Positions 1-8,208 of a stretch of 64,000 nucleotides of DNA are shown here, in pieces. The translations under genes and the position numbers were made by a program. Numbering within the stretch: position 1 is the stretch's first letter; every line of letters starts with the position of its first letter. The DNA is from Meridianimarinicoccus sp. MJW13. Its GTDB lineage: Bacteria > Pseudomonadota > Alphaproteobacteria > Rhodobacterales > Rhodobacteraceae. The stretch is from positions 1 to 64,000 of the forward strand of contig NZ_JACNMU010000005.1 of NCBI RefSeq assembly GCF_014901205.1, in the 5' to 3' direction. Below the pieces are notes generated by a model. It had not been told where the DNA came from. It saw only the letters and a program-made list of their open reading frames with translations, and made no database searches.

Positions 1-56
1 AAGAAAGGCTCAAGACGCGCCATTTGCACGTCAGTCAGCCAGAAAAGATCAGACAT
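1..56 (-). CDS. IS5-family transposase, N-terminal fragment at window edge
   Basis: Read on the minus strand from the ATG at 56, this encodes MSDLFWLTDVQMARLEPFF and runs off the left edge. That is the conserved N-terminus of IS5-family transposases (IS427-like group) common in Rhodobacteraceae, usually followed by a DDE catalytic domain that lies outside the window. Only 18 codons are visible, so completeness cannot be judged. A palindromic element end lies about 50 bp upstream of the start, as expected for an IS terminus. Confidence 0.75.
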   Translation of the reverse strand, partial: MSDLFWLTDVQMARLEPF

Positions 57-107
57 GTTCACCGCTCGTTTTTGAGCCGTGAATCACGCCAGCAAACGGA
101 AATCAAT

Positions 108-119
108 GGGTCCTGACCC
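108..119. repeat. Probable terminal end of the IS element
   Basis: GGGTCCTGACCC is a 12-nt palindrome just upstream of the transposase start and is followed by TAG, giving CTAG at 119-122. Ends of this type next to TA/CTAG targets are typical of IS427-like elements. The other terminus is outside the window, so a matching repeat and target duplication cannot be confirmed. Confidence 0.5.
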
Positions 120-213
120 TAGGAAAAGCTCCGCAAGCTCGAGACAAGTACTAGCTCCAACGCCAATGCCAATGCCAATTCACGCATTCCACAGTATCCT
201 GTTTTCCAACCCC

Positions 214-882
214 TCACTCACACGCTCGCAGCGCCAGCCAGAAGTGAAACCCGCTCCAGACGAAGATCCCGTACAGTTTCGGCGCGTCCTCCAGCAGGAT
301 CATCCACGAAGTGTGCACGCCGTACAGGAAATGATCGGCCACTACGGACAGCGCAAAGAACCCCAGTGCGGTGATCAGCGGCCATAGCGACACGCGCTCC
401 CGAAGCCGCAGGACAGCCAGCGCGCAATAGGCGATGCCCAACCCGGCATAGGCCGCCATCAGCGGGGTCTCGTTGATCGGCAGCAGATCGGGCAGGTTCT
501 CGTGCAGGCGGAACAGGTCATCCGCCACCAGAAGCAGGGTCAGCCCCGCGCCAAAGATCAGAACCCCGGCCGCCTGTCGGTCGCCTGCCCGATGCCGCAG
601 AAGGCCCGCCAGCAACAGGGCCGAGACCGAAAACCCCCACACCGACGAGCCCAGCAGCGAGATCAGCCCAAGCGCATAGCGGATATGGGTTTCATCCGGG
701 GCGTCGGCATTGCGGACGGCGGCTTTCGCAGCGCCGTGGGGATCCATGAAAAGGTATTCCACGGAGATTGCGGATTGCAGCAGCGCGATGGTCAGGATGA
801 GGGTCGGCAGCAGCAGGCAGATCGCCCACAGGGCGGAGGGAAAGGGCGCTGGCCGCGCCGGGGTCGTGTCGACACTCTGCAT
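214..882 (-). CDS. Hypothetical multi-pass membrane protein
   Basis: 222 aa with about six hydrophobic segments: one at roughly residues 17-40, then further spans to the C-terminus. Conserved-looking acidic and histidine residues sit near membrane boundaries (ADDLFRLHE at about 120, VADHF at about 180), which could bind a metal or form part of an active site. I do not recognise a named family. It lies between the IS end and htpX and is not obviously in an operon. The ATG at 882 is chosen because it precedes the first membrane segment. Function is unknown. Confidence 0.7.
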   Translation of the reverse strand: MQSVDTTPARPAPFPSALWAICLLLPTLILTIALLQSAISVEYLFMDPHGAAKAAVRNADAPDETHIRYALGLISLLGSSVWGFSVSALLLAGLLRHRAGDRQAAGVLIFGAGLTLLLVADDLFRLHENLPDLLPINETPLMAAYAGLGIAYCALAVLRLRERVSLWPLITALGFFALSVVADHFLYGVHTSWMILLEDAPKLYGIFVWSGFHFWLALRACE

Positions 883-982
883 GGGGTCTGTCCCGCTTGA
901 TGGGGCGCGGCCCGATAATCCTCACAGGCCGGGACCGCGCCGCCCGCCCCGCACACCCTAGGGTGCGTGCAAGCTCGCAACC

Positions 983-1870
983 CTACCCCCAGGGATTGCG
1001 CCGCGGCCCGCGTCCGGCCCGTGGCACGCGGCTTTGCTGCACCGGCGTGGCCATGGCGCGCAGGCGGGCGACCCGCTCTTCGGTGGCCGGGTGGGTGCGG
1101 AACAGCCCGTCGACCGCATGGGCATGCAGCGGGTTGATGATGAACATATGCGCGGTGCCGGGGTTGCGCTCGGCGGTATGATAATCGATCCGCGACGCCC
1201 CCCGCTGGATGCCGATCAGCGCGTCGGCCAGCCAGTTGGGGTCGCCGCAGATCTCGGCCCCGACCCGGTCGGCCTCGTACTCGCGTGACCGCGAGATCGC
1301 CATCTGCACCACCGTTGCGGCCAGCGGCGCCAGGATCATCATCGCGATGGTGCCCAGCAGCCCCATCCGCTCGCGCGAGCCGCCGAAGAACATGGCGAAA
1401 TTGGCCAGCATCGAAATCGCCCCCGCGAAGGTCGCGGTAACTGTCATGATCAGCGTGTCACGGTTTTTGATATGGGCCAGCTCGTGGGCGATGACCCCGG
1501 CCAGTTCCGCGCGGCTCAGGCTGCGCATCAGCCCGGTGGTCACCGCCACGGCGGCGTTGTCGGGGTTGCGGCCGGTGGCAAAGGCGTTGGGCTGCTCGGT
1601 CTCGATGACATAGACGGCGGGCATCGGCAGCTCGGCGCGCCGCGCCAGATCCGCCACCAGCGGCACCAGCCCGCCATCAGACCCGGTCACAGGCCGCGCG
1701 TTGTGCATCCGCAGCACCATCTTGTCCGACGACCACCAGCTGAACAGGTTCATCGCGGCGGCCACCACCAGCGCGATCATCATGCCGCCCGTGCCGCCCA
1801 ACATCCAGCCCACGCCCATGAAGAGCGCGGTCATCCCCGCCATCAGAAGTGCCGTCTTGGTATAGCCCAT
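983..1870 (-). CDS. htpX: Protease HtpX (M48 zinc metalloprotease)
   Basis: 295 aa, the normal family length. Two N-terminal membrane segments (about 7-25 and 28-45) are followed by the M48 domain with the zinc motif HELAH (His129, Glu130, His133) and a downstream EYEAD segment near 197-201 supplying the third ligand. Two further hydrophobic stretches (about 145-163 and 171-190) complete the inner-membrane topology. HtpX degrades misfolded or damaged membrane proteins alongside FtsH. The C-terminus is short and basic. Upstream is a heat-shock-type promoter candidate at 1899-1927, which fits the known stress induction of the family. The start has a GGAGGG ribosome site. Confidence 0.95.
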   Translation of the reverse strand: MGYTKTALLMAGMTALFMGVGWMLGGTGGMMIALVVAAAMNLFSWWSSDKMVLRMHNARPVTGSDGGLVPLVADLARRAELPMPAVYVIETEQPNAFATGRNPDNAAVAVTTGLMRSLSRAELAGVIAHELAHIKNRDTLIMTVTATFAGAISMLANFAMFFGGSRERMGLLGTIAMMILAPLAATVVQMAISRSREYEADRVGAEICGDPNWLADALIGIQRGASRIDYHTAERNPGTAHMFIINPLHAHAVDGLFRTHPATEERVARLRAMATPVQQSRVPRAGRGPRRNPWG

Positions 1871-1898
1871 CGGAAAACCCTCCGTCGTTCGGTCTCAC

Positions 1899-1927
1899 AT
1901 ATGGGCAGGGCGGACGGACCGCGCAAG
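1899..1927 (-). promoter_or_regulatory. RpoH-like promoter of htpX
   Basis: On the minus strand CTTGCG (1927-1922) is followed after 15 nt by GCCCATAT (1906-1899). This resembles the heat-shock sigma-32 pattern CTTGAA / CCCCATNT. It ends 28 bp before the htpX start codon. The assignment is by pattern only. Confidence 0.4.
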
Positions 1928-1970
1928 CCATACGCGGGCCATACGCCAGCCAGACGCTTTCCAGACCGTG

Positions 1971-3437
1971 CTAAAGACCGTAGAGCGCGCCGAACTTCGC
2001 CTCAAGATAGTCCAGCAGCGGGCCTTCCGTGGGGGGGTGCCCGGTGGCGTGGCGCAGGGTCTCGGCACCGTCGCGCAGCGCCCCGTGCACCTGCAGACGC
2101 GGCCGCAGCCAGGCCAGCGCGGCGGTCAGATCGCCGGTGGCCAGATCGGCCTCAAGATCCGGCAGATCGGCCGCCATCGCCTGATACAGGCAGCCCGCAT
2201 AGACATTGCCCAGCGTGTAGGTCGGGAAATAGCCGAACAGCCCCACCGACCAGTGCACATCCTGCAAAACCCCCTGCGAGGCTTTCGGCACCTTCACCCC
2301 GAAGTCCTTGAAAAACCGCGCGTTCCAGGCCTCTTCCAGGTTTGCAACCTCCAGATCGCCGGCGATCAGCGCGCGCTCCAGATCGAACCGCAAAAGGACA
2401 TGCAGGTTGTACTGTACCTCGTCGGATTCCGTGCGGATGAAGCCGGGGGTGACCCGGTTCACGGTGCGCGCGAACTCCTGCGCGGTATCAACGCCCAAGG
2501 CACCGAACTTCGCCTGCATCCGGCCAAACAGCCACTTGGCAAAGGCCGGGCTGCGCGCCAGCTGGTTCTCGTAGATCCGGCTCTGGCTTTCATGCACCCC
2601 CATCGAGGCCCCGCGCCCGATCGGGCTGAGCGCATAGGCCGGATCGACCTGCTGCTCATAGGTGGCATGGCCGACCTCGTGGATCGTGGAATAGAAGCAG
2701 TTGAACGGATCGGTCGGGTCGGTGCGGGTGGTGATCCGCACATCGGCGCCGGACCCGCTGGAGAACGGATGCACCGCCTTGTCGATCCGCCCCCGGCTCA
2801 GGTCATAGCCGAAGAGTTCGGCCAGTTCCTGCGCCATTTCCAGCTGCGCGGCTTCAGGGAAACTGCCAGTCAAAACGGGCGGTTGCGGCGCGCCAAGGAT
2901 GCGGTCGCGCAGCGCCACCAGACGCGGGCGCAGAGCCCCAAACATGGCCTCAAGCTCGGTGGCCGTGGCGCCGGGCTCATAGTCCTGCAACAGCGCATCA
3001 TACAAATCCCCGCCCGAGGCCAGCGCCGCCGCCTCCTCGCGCTTCAGGGCCACAACCTCGGCCAGGCGCGGGGCGAATGCGGCAAAGTCATCGGCGGCCC
3101 GCGCCGCCGCCCAATCGCCATGTGCAAGGCTGGTGACACGGGCGATCCGGGCGGCCAGATCGGCGGGCACCCTGGTGGCGCGCTCATAGGCCCGGCGGAT
3201 CTCACGGACCTGTGCGGCCTCGACCTCATCCGCGGGCGTTACGGCGGCCAGCCAGTCGCCCACCAGCGGGTCGGACCGGCGGGCGTGCAGCACCTGCTCC
3301 ATCGCCGCCATTTCCTCGGCCCGCTGCCCGGCGGCCCCGCGCGGCATCACGGTTTCCTGGTCCCAGCCCAGACGACCGGCAACCTCGGCCAGTGCCTGGG
3401 TCTGGCGCGCATGGGCGACCAGCGCGTCATAGCTCAT
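1971..3437 (-). CDS. Carboxypeptidase Taq-type metallocarboxypeptidase (M32)
   Basis: 488 aa, within the usual 490-510 range. The M32 zinc motif HEVGH is at residues 253-257 (Glu254 catalytic), preceded by the family segment with ITTR near 235. Members are cytosolic zinc carboxypeptidases of broad specificity that remove C-terminal residues from peptides. The ATG at 3437 overlaps the stop of ctaA as ATGA, suggesting translational coupling. An in-frame upstream GTG exists but would lie deep in ctaA. Most likely a housekeeping peptidase in peptide turnover. Confidence 0.93.
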   Translation of the reverse strand: MSYDALVAHARQTQALAEVAGRLGWDQETVMPRGAAGQRAEEMAAMEQVLHARRSDPLVGDWLAAVTPADEVEAAQVREIRRAYERATRVPADLAARIARVTSLAHGDWAAARAADDFAAFAPRLAEVVALKREEAAALASGGDLYDALLQDYEPGATATELEAMFGALRPRLVALRDRILGAPQPPVLTGSFPEAAQLEMAQELAELFGYDLSRGRIDKAVHPFSSGSGADVRITTRTDPTDPFNCFYSTIHEVGHATYEQQVDPAYALSPIGRGASMGVHESQSRIYENQLARSPAFAKWLFGRMQAKFGALGVDTAQEFARTVNRVTPGFIRTESDEVQYNLHVLLRFDLERALIAGDLEVANLEEAWNARFFKDFGVKVPKASQGVLQDVHWSVGLFGYFPTYTLGNVYAGCLYQAMAADLPDLEADLATGDLTAALAWLRPRLQVHGALRDGAETLRHATGHPPTEGPLLDYLEAKFGALYGL

Positions 3438-4594
3438 GCCCGGCCCCGCACGCTTTGATCCGCCGGATACTGGCTGAGGAACCGCGCCCGCAGGATCAGC
3501 ACCCACAGCGCCACGGCGCCCAATTGATGGGTGATCGCGATGTGCCATTGCGCAGCGTACAGCACCGTGCCGATGCCCAGCACCACCTGCCCGAACAGCA
3601 TCACACCCATCCAGTCAAAGGCGCGCGCCGTCGCCCGGTTGCCCGATTTGCGGCCCTTCAGCCAGGTGACGATGCCGAAGGCCAGCAGCAGATAGGCCAC
3701 GGTGCGATGGATGAATTGCACCAGCGCCGGGTTCTCGAAGAAATTGCGCCAGAACGGGTCGATGTCGAACGAGGACATCGGAAACACCTGCCCCGCCATC
3801 AGCGGCCAGTCGGTGAAACTGCGCCCCGCGTCGATGCCCGCCACCATGGCCCCCAGCAGGATCTGCACGAAGGCCAGATGCATCATGCCCGTGGACATGG
3901 AAAACAGCCTGGCATCGCGCCCCCGCCGCGCCGTCATCAACGCTGGCGCACTGCGCCCCAGCAGGAAAGCATACCAGGCGATCAGCCCCAGAATGGCGAA
4001 GGCCAGCCCCAGATGCACCGCCAACCGGTACGAGGCCACATCGGTGCGCCCCTCGACCAGTCCCGAGGCCACCATCCACCAGCCGATGGCCCCCTGCAGC
4101 CCACCAAGGCCGCCCAGCAGCAACAACCGACCGGTCCAGCCGGCGGGGATCTTCTTCATGGCCAGGAAGCTCAGGAACCCCACGGCCCAGACCAGCCCCA
4201 CGGTGCGGCCCAACTGCCGGTGGCCCCATTCCCACCAGTAGATGGCCTTGAACTCGGCCAGGGTCATGTCGCTGTTCTCGACCTTGAACTCGTCGATCTG
4301 CTGGTACTTGGCAAATTCCGTTTCCCAGGCCTCAAGGCTCATCGGCGGCACCGCCCCGGTAACCGGCGCCCATTCGGTGATCGACAGCCCGCTGTCGGTC
4401 AGCCGCGTCAGACCGCCCACGACGATCATCGCCACGACCATGGCAAACAGCAGCCACAGCCACGCCCGAATGCCCCGGCGCGCGCCGCTGTCGTCCCGCG
4501 CGATCAGACCGCCCCTGGGCGTCGTGGCCCGGGCTGCCGGCGCGGCGGGGGCCGCGTCCACCTCTTCGAATATGCTGCGTTTCTTCTGGGTCAT
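3434..4594 (-). CDS. ctaA: Heme A synthase (COX15/CtaA)
   Basis: 386 aa. An N-terminal cytoplasmic tail (MTQKKRSIFEEV) precedes the first membrane segment at about 45-60 and the signature GGLTRLTDSGLSITEW. About eight transmembrane helices follow with conserved histidines in two homologous halves. The enzyme oxidises the heme O methyl group to the formyl of heme A for aa3-type cytochrome oxidase in the inner membrane. The start at 4594 follows a GGAGG site by 6 nt; a longer frame to 4645 lacks such support. Its stop overlaps the M32 peptidase start. Confidence 0.95.
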   Translation of the reverse strand: MTQKKRSIFEEVDAAPAAPAARATTPRGGLIARDDSGARRGIRAWLWLLFAMVVAMIVVGGLTRLTDSGLSITEWAPVTGAVPPMSLEAWETEFAKYQQIDEFKVENSDMTLAEFKAIYWWEWGHRQLGRTVGLVWAVGFLSFLAMKKIPAGWTGRLLLLGGLGGLQGAIGWWMVASGLVEGRTDVASYRLAVHLGLAFAILGLIAWYAFLLGRSAPALMTARRGRDARLFSMSTGMMHLAFVQILLGAMVAGIDAGRSFTDWPLMAGQVFPMSSFDIDPFWRNFFENPALVQFIHRTVAYLLLAFGIVTWLKGRKSGNRATARAFDWMGVMLFGQVVLGIGTVLYAAQWHIAITHQLGAVALWVLILRARFLSQYPADQSVRGRA

Positions 4595-4655
4595 AGGGAA
4601 CCTCCGGTTGCGCCAAAACCTAGGGGCCCGGCGCGGGCGCATCAACGGGGCAGGA

Positions 4656-5405
4656 TCAGTCGCCGCGTTCTTTCCAGCGCACCATTTGCCGCATCATCCC
4701 GTGCAGGATCTGAACGTCGGCGCGGGTCAGCGGCATCCGCGACCACAGGTTGCGCAGGTTGGTTTTCATGTGCTCGGCCTTCTGCGGCGGGAAGAAGAAC
4801 CCCGCCTGCGCCAGCCGATCCTCGTAGTGTTCGGCCAGCTTGTCGGTCTCCAGCGCGGTGGCCCAGTCGCCGCCCGCCAGTTCGACACGGGCATGGTCGA
4901 TCTGCGCGGTCTGCCTGCGCCACTCATAGGCGGTCAGCAGCACGCATTGCGCCAGGTTGAGCGAGGCGAACTCCGGGTTGACCGGCACCGAGATGATGGC
5001 ATTGGCCCGCGCGATATCGTCGTTTTCCAGCCCTGCCCGTTCCGGCCCGAACAGAACCGCCACCTTGCCCCCGGCCTGCGCATGGTCACGCGCCTGCGTC
5101 ATCGCCTCTTCCGGCGAAAGGATCGGCTTGGTCAGGCCGCGCCCGCGTGCGGTGGTGGCCAGCACGAAGGTGCAATCCTCCACCGCCGCGACGGTGGTCG
5201 GGAAATGCCCGGCTTCGTCCAGCAACCGCCCGGCACCGCTGGCCAGCGCCACGGCGCGCGGATTGGGCCAGCCATCGCGCGGTGCCACAAGACGCATCCG
5301 GTCCAACCCGAAATTCCACATGGCACGGGCGGCGGCCCCGATGTTTTCGCCCATTTGCGGGCGCACGAGGACAAAGGCGGGTTGGCGAAGCGGCGTGTCT
5401 GACAT
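4656..5405 (-). CDS. TrmJ/LasT-type RNA 2'-O-methyltransferase (SPOUT)
   Basis: 249 aa. The SpoU/TrmH motifs are in order: an N-terminal strand with RPQMGENIGAAAR (15-27), motif 2 GPERAGLEND (120-129) and motif 3 PEFASLNLAQCV (144-155). The C-terminal extension resembles that of TrmJ. TrmJ methylates position 32 of several tRNAs using S-adenosylmethionine; the wider family also includes rRNA enzymes, so the exact target is inferred. MSDTPLRQPA is chosen as the start because it directly precedes the conserved domain. The gene is divergent from the ThiE-like gene. Confidence 0.85.
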   Translation of the reverse strand: MSDTPLRQPAFVLVRPQMGENIGAAARAMWNFGLDRMRLVAPRDGWPNPRAVALASGAGRLLDEAGHFPTTVAAVEDCTFVLATTARGRGLTKPILSPEEAMTQARDHAQAGGKVAVLFGPERAGLENDDIARANAIISVPVNPEFASLNLAQCVLLTAYEWRRQTAQIDHARVELAGGDWATALETDKLAEHYEDRLAQAGFFFPPQKAEHMKTNLRNLWSRMPLTRADVQILHGMMRQMVRWKERGD

Positions 5406-5506
5406 GGCGCGCGGTCTAGTCCAGCCGGGGCGCAAGGGCAATGCCGCACGGGCTTTACCCGCCCCGCGCAGCCCGATAGGAGGGATCGAAACCCCAAAGG
5501 CCCGCC

Positions 5507-6127
5507 ATGACCGATCAAGACCGCCCCCAGATCTATCTTCTGACCCCGGCTCATTTCGATGCCGAGACCTTTGCCGAGACGCTGGCGCCGGTGCTGGATG
5601 CCGCCGCCATTGCCTGCCTGCGCCTACGCTTTGCCAGCGATGACGACAGCGAGGTCGCCCGCGCCGCGGACGCCGTGCGCGCCCTGGCGCACGCACGCGA
5701 CATCCCGCTGGTCATCGACCGCCATCTGGCGCTGGTCGAACGGCTGGGGCTGGACGGCGTGCATCTGACCGACGGGTCCAAATCGGTGCGCAAATGCCGC
5801 GAGGCGCTTGGCACCGATCCCATCGTCGGCACCTGGTGCGGCACCTCGCGCCACGACGGCATGACCGCGGGCGAGGCCGGTGCCGATTACGTCAGCTTCG
5901 GTCCGGTGGGCGATACCGCCCTTGGCGCCGGCGACAAGGTGGATCCCGAGGTGTTTTCCTGGTGGTCCGAGGTGATCGAACTGCCGATTGTGGCAGAAGG
6001 CGCACTGACCCCCGATCTGGTCCGCGCCTTCACCCCGATCACCGATTTCTTCGCCTTCGGAGACGAGATCTGGCGCGCCGAAGATCCCGCCGCCGCCCTG
6101 AAGGATCTGGACGCCGCCATCGGCTGA
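5507..6127 (+). CDS. Thiamine-phosphate-synthase-like (ThiE/TenI) barrel protein
   Basis: 206 aa, the size of ThiE. It reads as a TIM barrel with elements recognisable from ThiE: LVIDRHLALVERLGLDGVHLTDG at about 72-94, a GTWCGTSRHD strand near 109 and DYVSFGPVGDT near 127. ThiE joins hydroxymethylpyrimidine diphosphate and thiazole phosphate to thiamine phosphate. The phosphate-binding loops are not fully canonical and no other thi gene is nearby, so a TenI-type or diverged role is possible. An AGGAGGG ribosome site lies about 20 nt upstream, rather far, with weaker purines closer. Confidence 0.75.
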   Translation: MTDQDRPQIYLLTPAHFDAETFAETLAPVLDAAAIACLRLRFASDDDSEVARAADAVRALAHARDIPLVIDRHLALVERLGLDGVHLTDGSKSVRKCREALGTDPIVGTWCGTSRHDGMTAGEAGADYVSFGPVGDTALGAGDKVDPEVFSWWSEVIELPIVAEGALTPDLVRAFTPITDFFAFGDEIWRAEDPAAALKDLDAAIG

Positions 6128-6199
6128 ACACGGTGACGGAGGCACACCCGTCACCGCGAAAAAAAATTCGCCCCCAGACCGTTTCCGAGACGGCGCTCA

Positions 6200-6231
6200 T
6201 TCTTCTTGGAAAAAATACTCCCGCCGGAGGC
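6200..6231. repeat. Probable dispersed intergenic repeat
   Basis: The gap 6128-6248 holds an A-rich stretch and a TTCTTCTTGG ... AAAATACTC motif ending in a small CTCC-CGCC-GGAG hairpin (6218-6229). I recall closely similar short elements scattered between genes in many Rhodobacteraceae genomes. No second copy was found in this window, so dispersal is inferred. Confidence 0.35.
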
Positions 6232-6248
6232 AAGAATTCTCCGCCGCG

Positions 6249-7088
6249 TCAGCGGCGGGTCTGCGCGGTCTCCACACCCGCGCGCACCCGTGCCTCAGCG
6301 GCCCGCGCCAGCGCCTTGCGGTCGGGATAGTCGGCGATGGGCAGCGGGTCGTGATAGATCACCCGCACCGCCCCATGCCGACGGACCGCCAGCACCTGCA
6401 GCAGATGCGGTGCGAAAGCCATCTCGCCCCACCAGCCGTAGAACCGGGGATCGGCACCCTCGGGGGCGGTATAGATCACCGAAACGGGCTGGATCGCCAG
6501 CGGCGCCTCGGCACTGTTGGCGTCAAAGAAGGCCGCGAACAGGGTCGGCTTGAACGGCAGCACGCGCTGCGCATCGGTGCTGGTGCCTTCGGGAAAGAAC
6601 ATCAGGTGATGGCCCGCCGCCAGCCGGTCGCGGAACAGCTGCCGCTGGGCCGCGGCCTGCCGCCGGTCGCGCGCGATGAACACCGTGCCGGTGGCGCGCG
6701 CCAGCCAGCCAATCCCGGCCCAGCCCGAGACCTCGACCTTGGCCACGAAATAGACGCACTGCCGCGCGTTCAGCGCGAAGATGTCCAGCCAGGACCCGTG
6801 GTTGGCCACCCCTGCCCCGCGCGCCTGCATCGGCGTGCCCTCGGCCTGAAAGCCCATGCCAAGGATGCGCAAGGCGTTGCGGCACACGAACCGGGTGATA
6901 TGCGGCGTGATCGGACGGTCCAGACCGAAGAGCGGCCGCTCGACCAGCCGGACCAGCAACAGCAGCAAGAGGCATCCGAACACCAGCACCGCCAGCGCCA
7001 GCCCGCGCAGCACAACCCGCAGGCCCCCGCCCAGGCTCCACGACGCGCCGCGCGGCGGCGGCACGTCCTGCCAGGGGGGCGCGGTCAC
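6249..7088 (-). CDS. olsA: 1-acyl-glycerol-3-phosphate acyltransferase family, OlsA-like
   Basis: 279 aa. An N-terminal membrane segment at about 28-48 is followed by the PlsC domain with the NHGSWLD catalytic motif (His97, Asp102) and the FPEGTS substrate motif at about 165-170. By itself this could be a general lysophosphatidate acyltransferase. Its position directly behind olsB, with the GTG start overlapping the olsB stop (GTGA), indicates OlsA, which O-acylates lyso-ornithine lipid to ornithine lipid. It acts on the inner face of the cytoplasmic membrane. Confidence 0.85.
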   Translation of the reverse strand: MTAPPWQDVPPPRGASWSLGGGLRVVLRGLALAVLVFGCLLLLLLVRLVERPLFGLDRPITPHITRFVCRNALRILGMGFQAEGTPMQARGAGVANHGSWLDIFALNARQCVYFVAKVEVSGWAGIGWLARATGTVFIARDRRQAAAQRQLFRDRLAAGHHLMFFPEGTSTDAQRVLPFKPTLFAAFFDANSAEAPLAIQPVSVIYTAPEGADPRFYGWWGEMAFAPHLLQVLAVRRHGAVRVIYHDPLPIADYPDRKALARAAEARVRAGVETAQTRR

Positions 7089-7864
7089 CGGTTCAGCCCG
7101 CGCGTATAGATCGCCCGCTGCCGCGCGTTCATCCGCTCGGTATCCAGCACCAGGCAGATGTCGGTGGTGTTGAACGCATGGTCCACGAAAGCGCCGTCGC
7201 CCACGAACCCGCCCAGCCGCAGGTAGCCCTTGATCAGCGAGGGCACCTCGAGCATCGCCGCCACCCGGTCGATACTGCCGTAGGGCACGCGGTTGAGCGA
7301 TTCATAGTGAGCGGGCAAGGCGCGGACCCGCAGATCCTCGGGCGCAAGATGCCGGTGGTGCAGCAGGGTCAGGGGGGCGGCCAGCGCCTCCAGATCGGTG
7401 CCGTGGAAGCTGGCCACGCCGAACAGAACCTCGATCTCGTGATCCAGCGTGTATTCCGCCAGCCCGTTCCAGATGTGAAACATCGCCGGGCCGCCGCGAT
7501 ACTCGGGCCGCAGGCAGGACCGCCCCAGTTCCAGCAGCTTGCGCCCGCCCTGGATCAGCGGCGACAGATCGTATTCACGGGCGCAGTAAAAGCCCCCCGC
7601 CGCCTCGGCCGTGTCGCTGCGCAACAGGCGGTAGACCCCGGCCACGTGATCCAGCCCGCCGTCGTCGCGCTGCGTGTCCACAAGGATCAGATGTTCATAG
7701 AAGGGGTCGTGTTCATCGCGCTCCAGCCGCTGGGCATGATCGACCAGCGGCCCGTCGCCTTTCAACTCGTCCACAAAGACATCATAGCGGCAGCGCTGCG
7801 CCGCCAGAAGGTCGCGCTCGTCCTGTGCAAGGCGCACCTGGAATCGGTCCGGATCAGCGGTCAT
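7085..7864 (-). CDS. olsB: L-ornithine N-alpha-acyltransferase OlsB (GNAT-type)
   Basis: 259 aa, typical of OlsB. The family pattern is visible: RCRYDVFVDELKG near 25-37, RDEHDPFYEHLILVD near 49, the ELGRSCLRPEYRGG segment near 131-144 and the C-terminal DICLVLDTE. OlsB transfers a 3-hydroxyacyl group from acyl carrier protein to ornithine, giving the lyso-lipid acylated by OlsA. Ornithine lipids replace phospholipids under phosphate limitation in many alphaproteobacteria. A Pho-box-like direct repeat lies about 65-80 bp upstream of the start. Confidence 0.92.
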   Translation of the reverse strand: MTADPDRFQVRLAQDERDLLAAQRCRYDVFVDELKGDGPLVDHAQRLERDEHDPFYEHLILVDTQRDDGGLDHVAGVYRLLRSDTAEAAGGFYCAREYDLSPLIQGGRKLLELGRSCLRPEYRGGPAMFHIWNGLAEYTLDHEIEVLFGVASFHGTDLEALAAPLTLLHHRHLAPEDLRVRALPAHYESLNRVPYGSIDRVAAMLEVPSLIKGYLRLGGFVGDGAFVDHAFNTTDICLVLDTERMNARQRAIYTRGLNR

Positions 7865-7926
7865 ATTGGCCTGTCGCCTCGTGTTTTCGGGTGTCTATGC
7901 GGGCGGGAGAGATGAGACAAGCGCCG

Positions 7927-7944
7927 TTGACCGGAAATTGACAC
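7927..7944 (-). promoter_or_regulatory. Pho-box-like direct repeat upstream of olsBA
   Basis: On the minus strand GTGTCAA (7944-7938) and CGGTCAA (7933-7927) are direct repeats spaced 11 bp. Each matches 5 of 7 bases of the PhoB half-site CTGTCAT, and 11 bp is the canonical PhoB spacing. They precede olsB. Nearby, 7955-7966 is a perfect 12-nt palindrome AGTGTTAACACT of unknown role. Confidence 0.4.
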
Positions 7945-7978
7945 ACCTAAAGGGAGTGTTAACACTGCCGTGCAAACC

Positions 7979-8152
7979 CTAGGGGTCAAACACGATCTCA
8001 AGTTCGACGCGTTCGGCGTTGATGACAAGCTTGCCCATGTGCTCGAAATTCACGGTCACCCGTCCGCTCACGTTCGACTGGACCTGGCCCAAGCCCCAGT
8101 CTGGATGGTTCGGATGACGGACAAACATGCCCGGTTCAAGCAACGAAATCAT
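7979..8152 (-). CDS. DUF3553 small protein
   Basis: 57 aa on the minus strand, beginning MISLLEPGMFVRHPNHPDW and ending IVFDP. The glycine- and valine-rich pattern GLGQVQSNVSGRVTVNFEH is the DUF3553 signature: a compact all-beta domain resembling the SH3-like/CarD-type fold in UvrD-like helicases and other nucleic-acid proteins. Function of the stand-alone form is unknown; DNA or RNA-polymerase contact is a guess. An AGGGG stretch lies just upstream of the ATG at 8152. It is divergent from chpT. Confidence 0.8.
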   Translation of the reverse strand: MISLLEPGMFVRHPNHPDWGLGQVQSNVSGRVTVNFEHMGKLVINAERVELEIVFDP

Positions 8153-8208
8153 CTAGAGGCCCCTCGCTCCAATTCCACGCTACCTAGAGTATCGAAGGCA
8201 GACAGACA

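Noticed and set aside
162-180. CCAATG tandem repeat
   Set aside because: Only three short copies; treated as chance microsatellite, not CRISPR or iteron.
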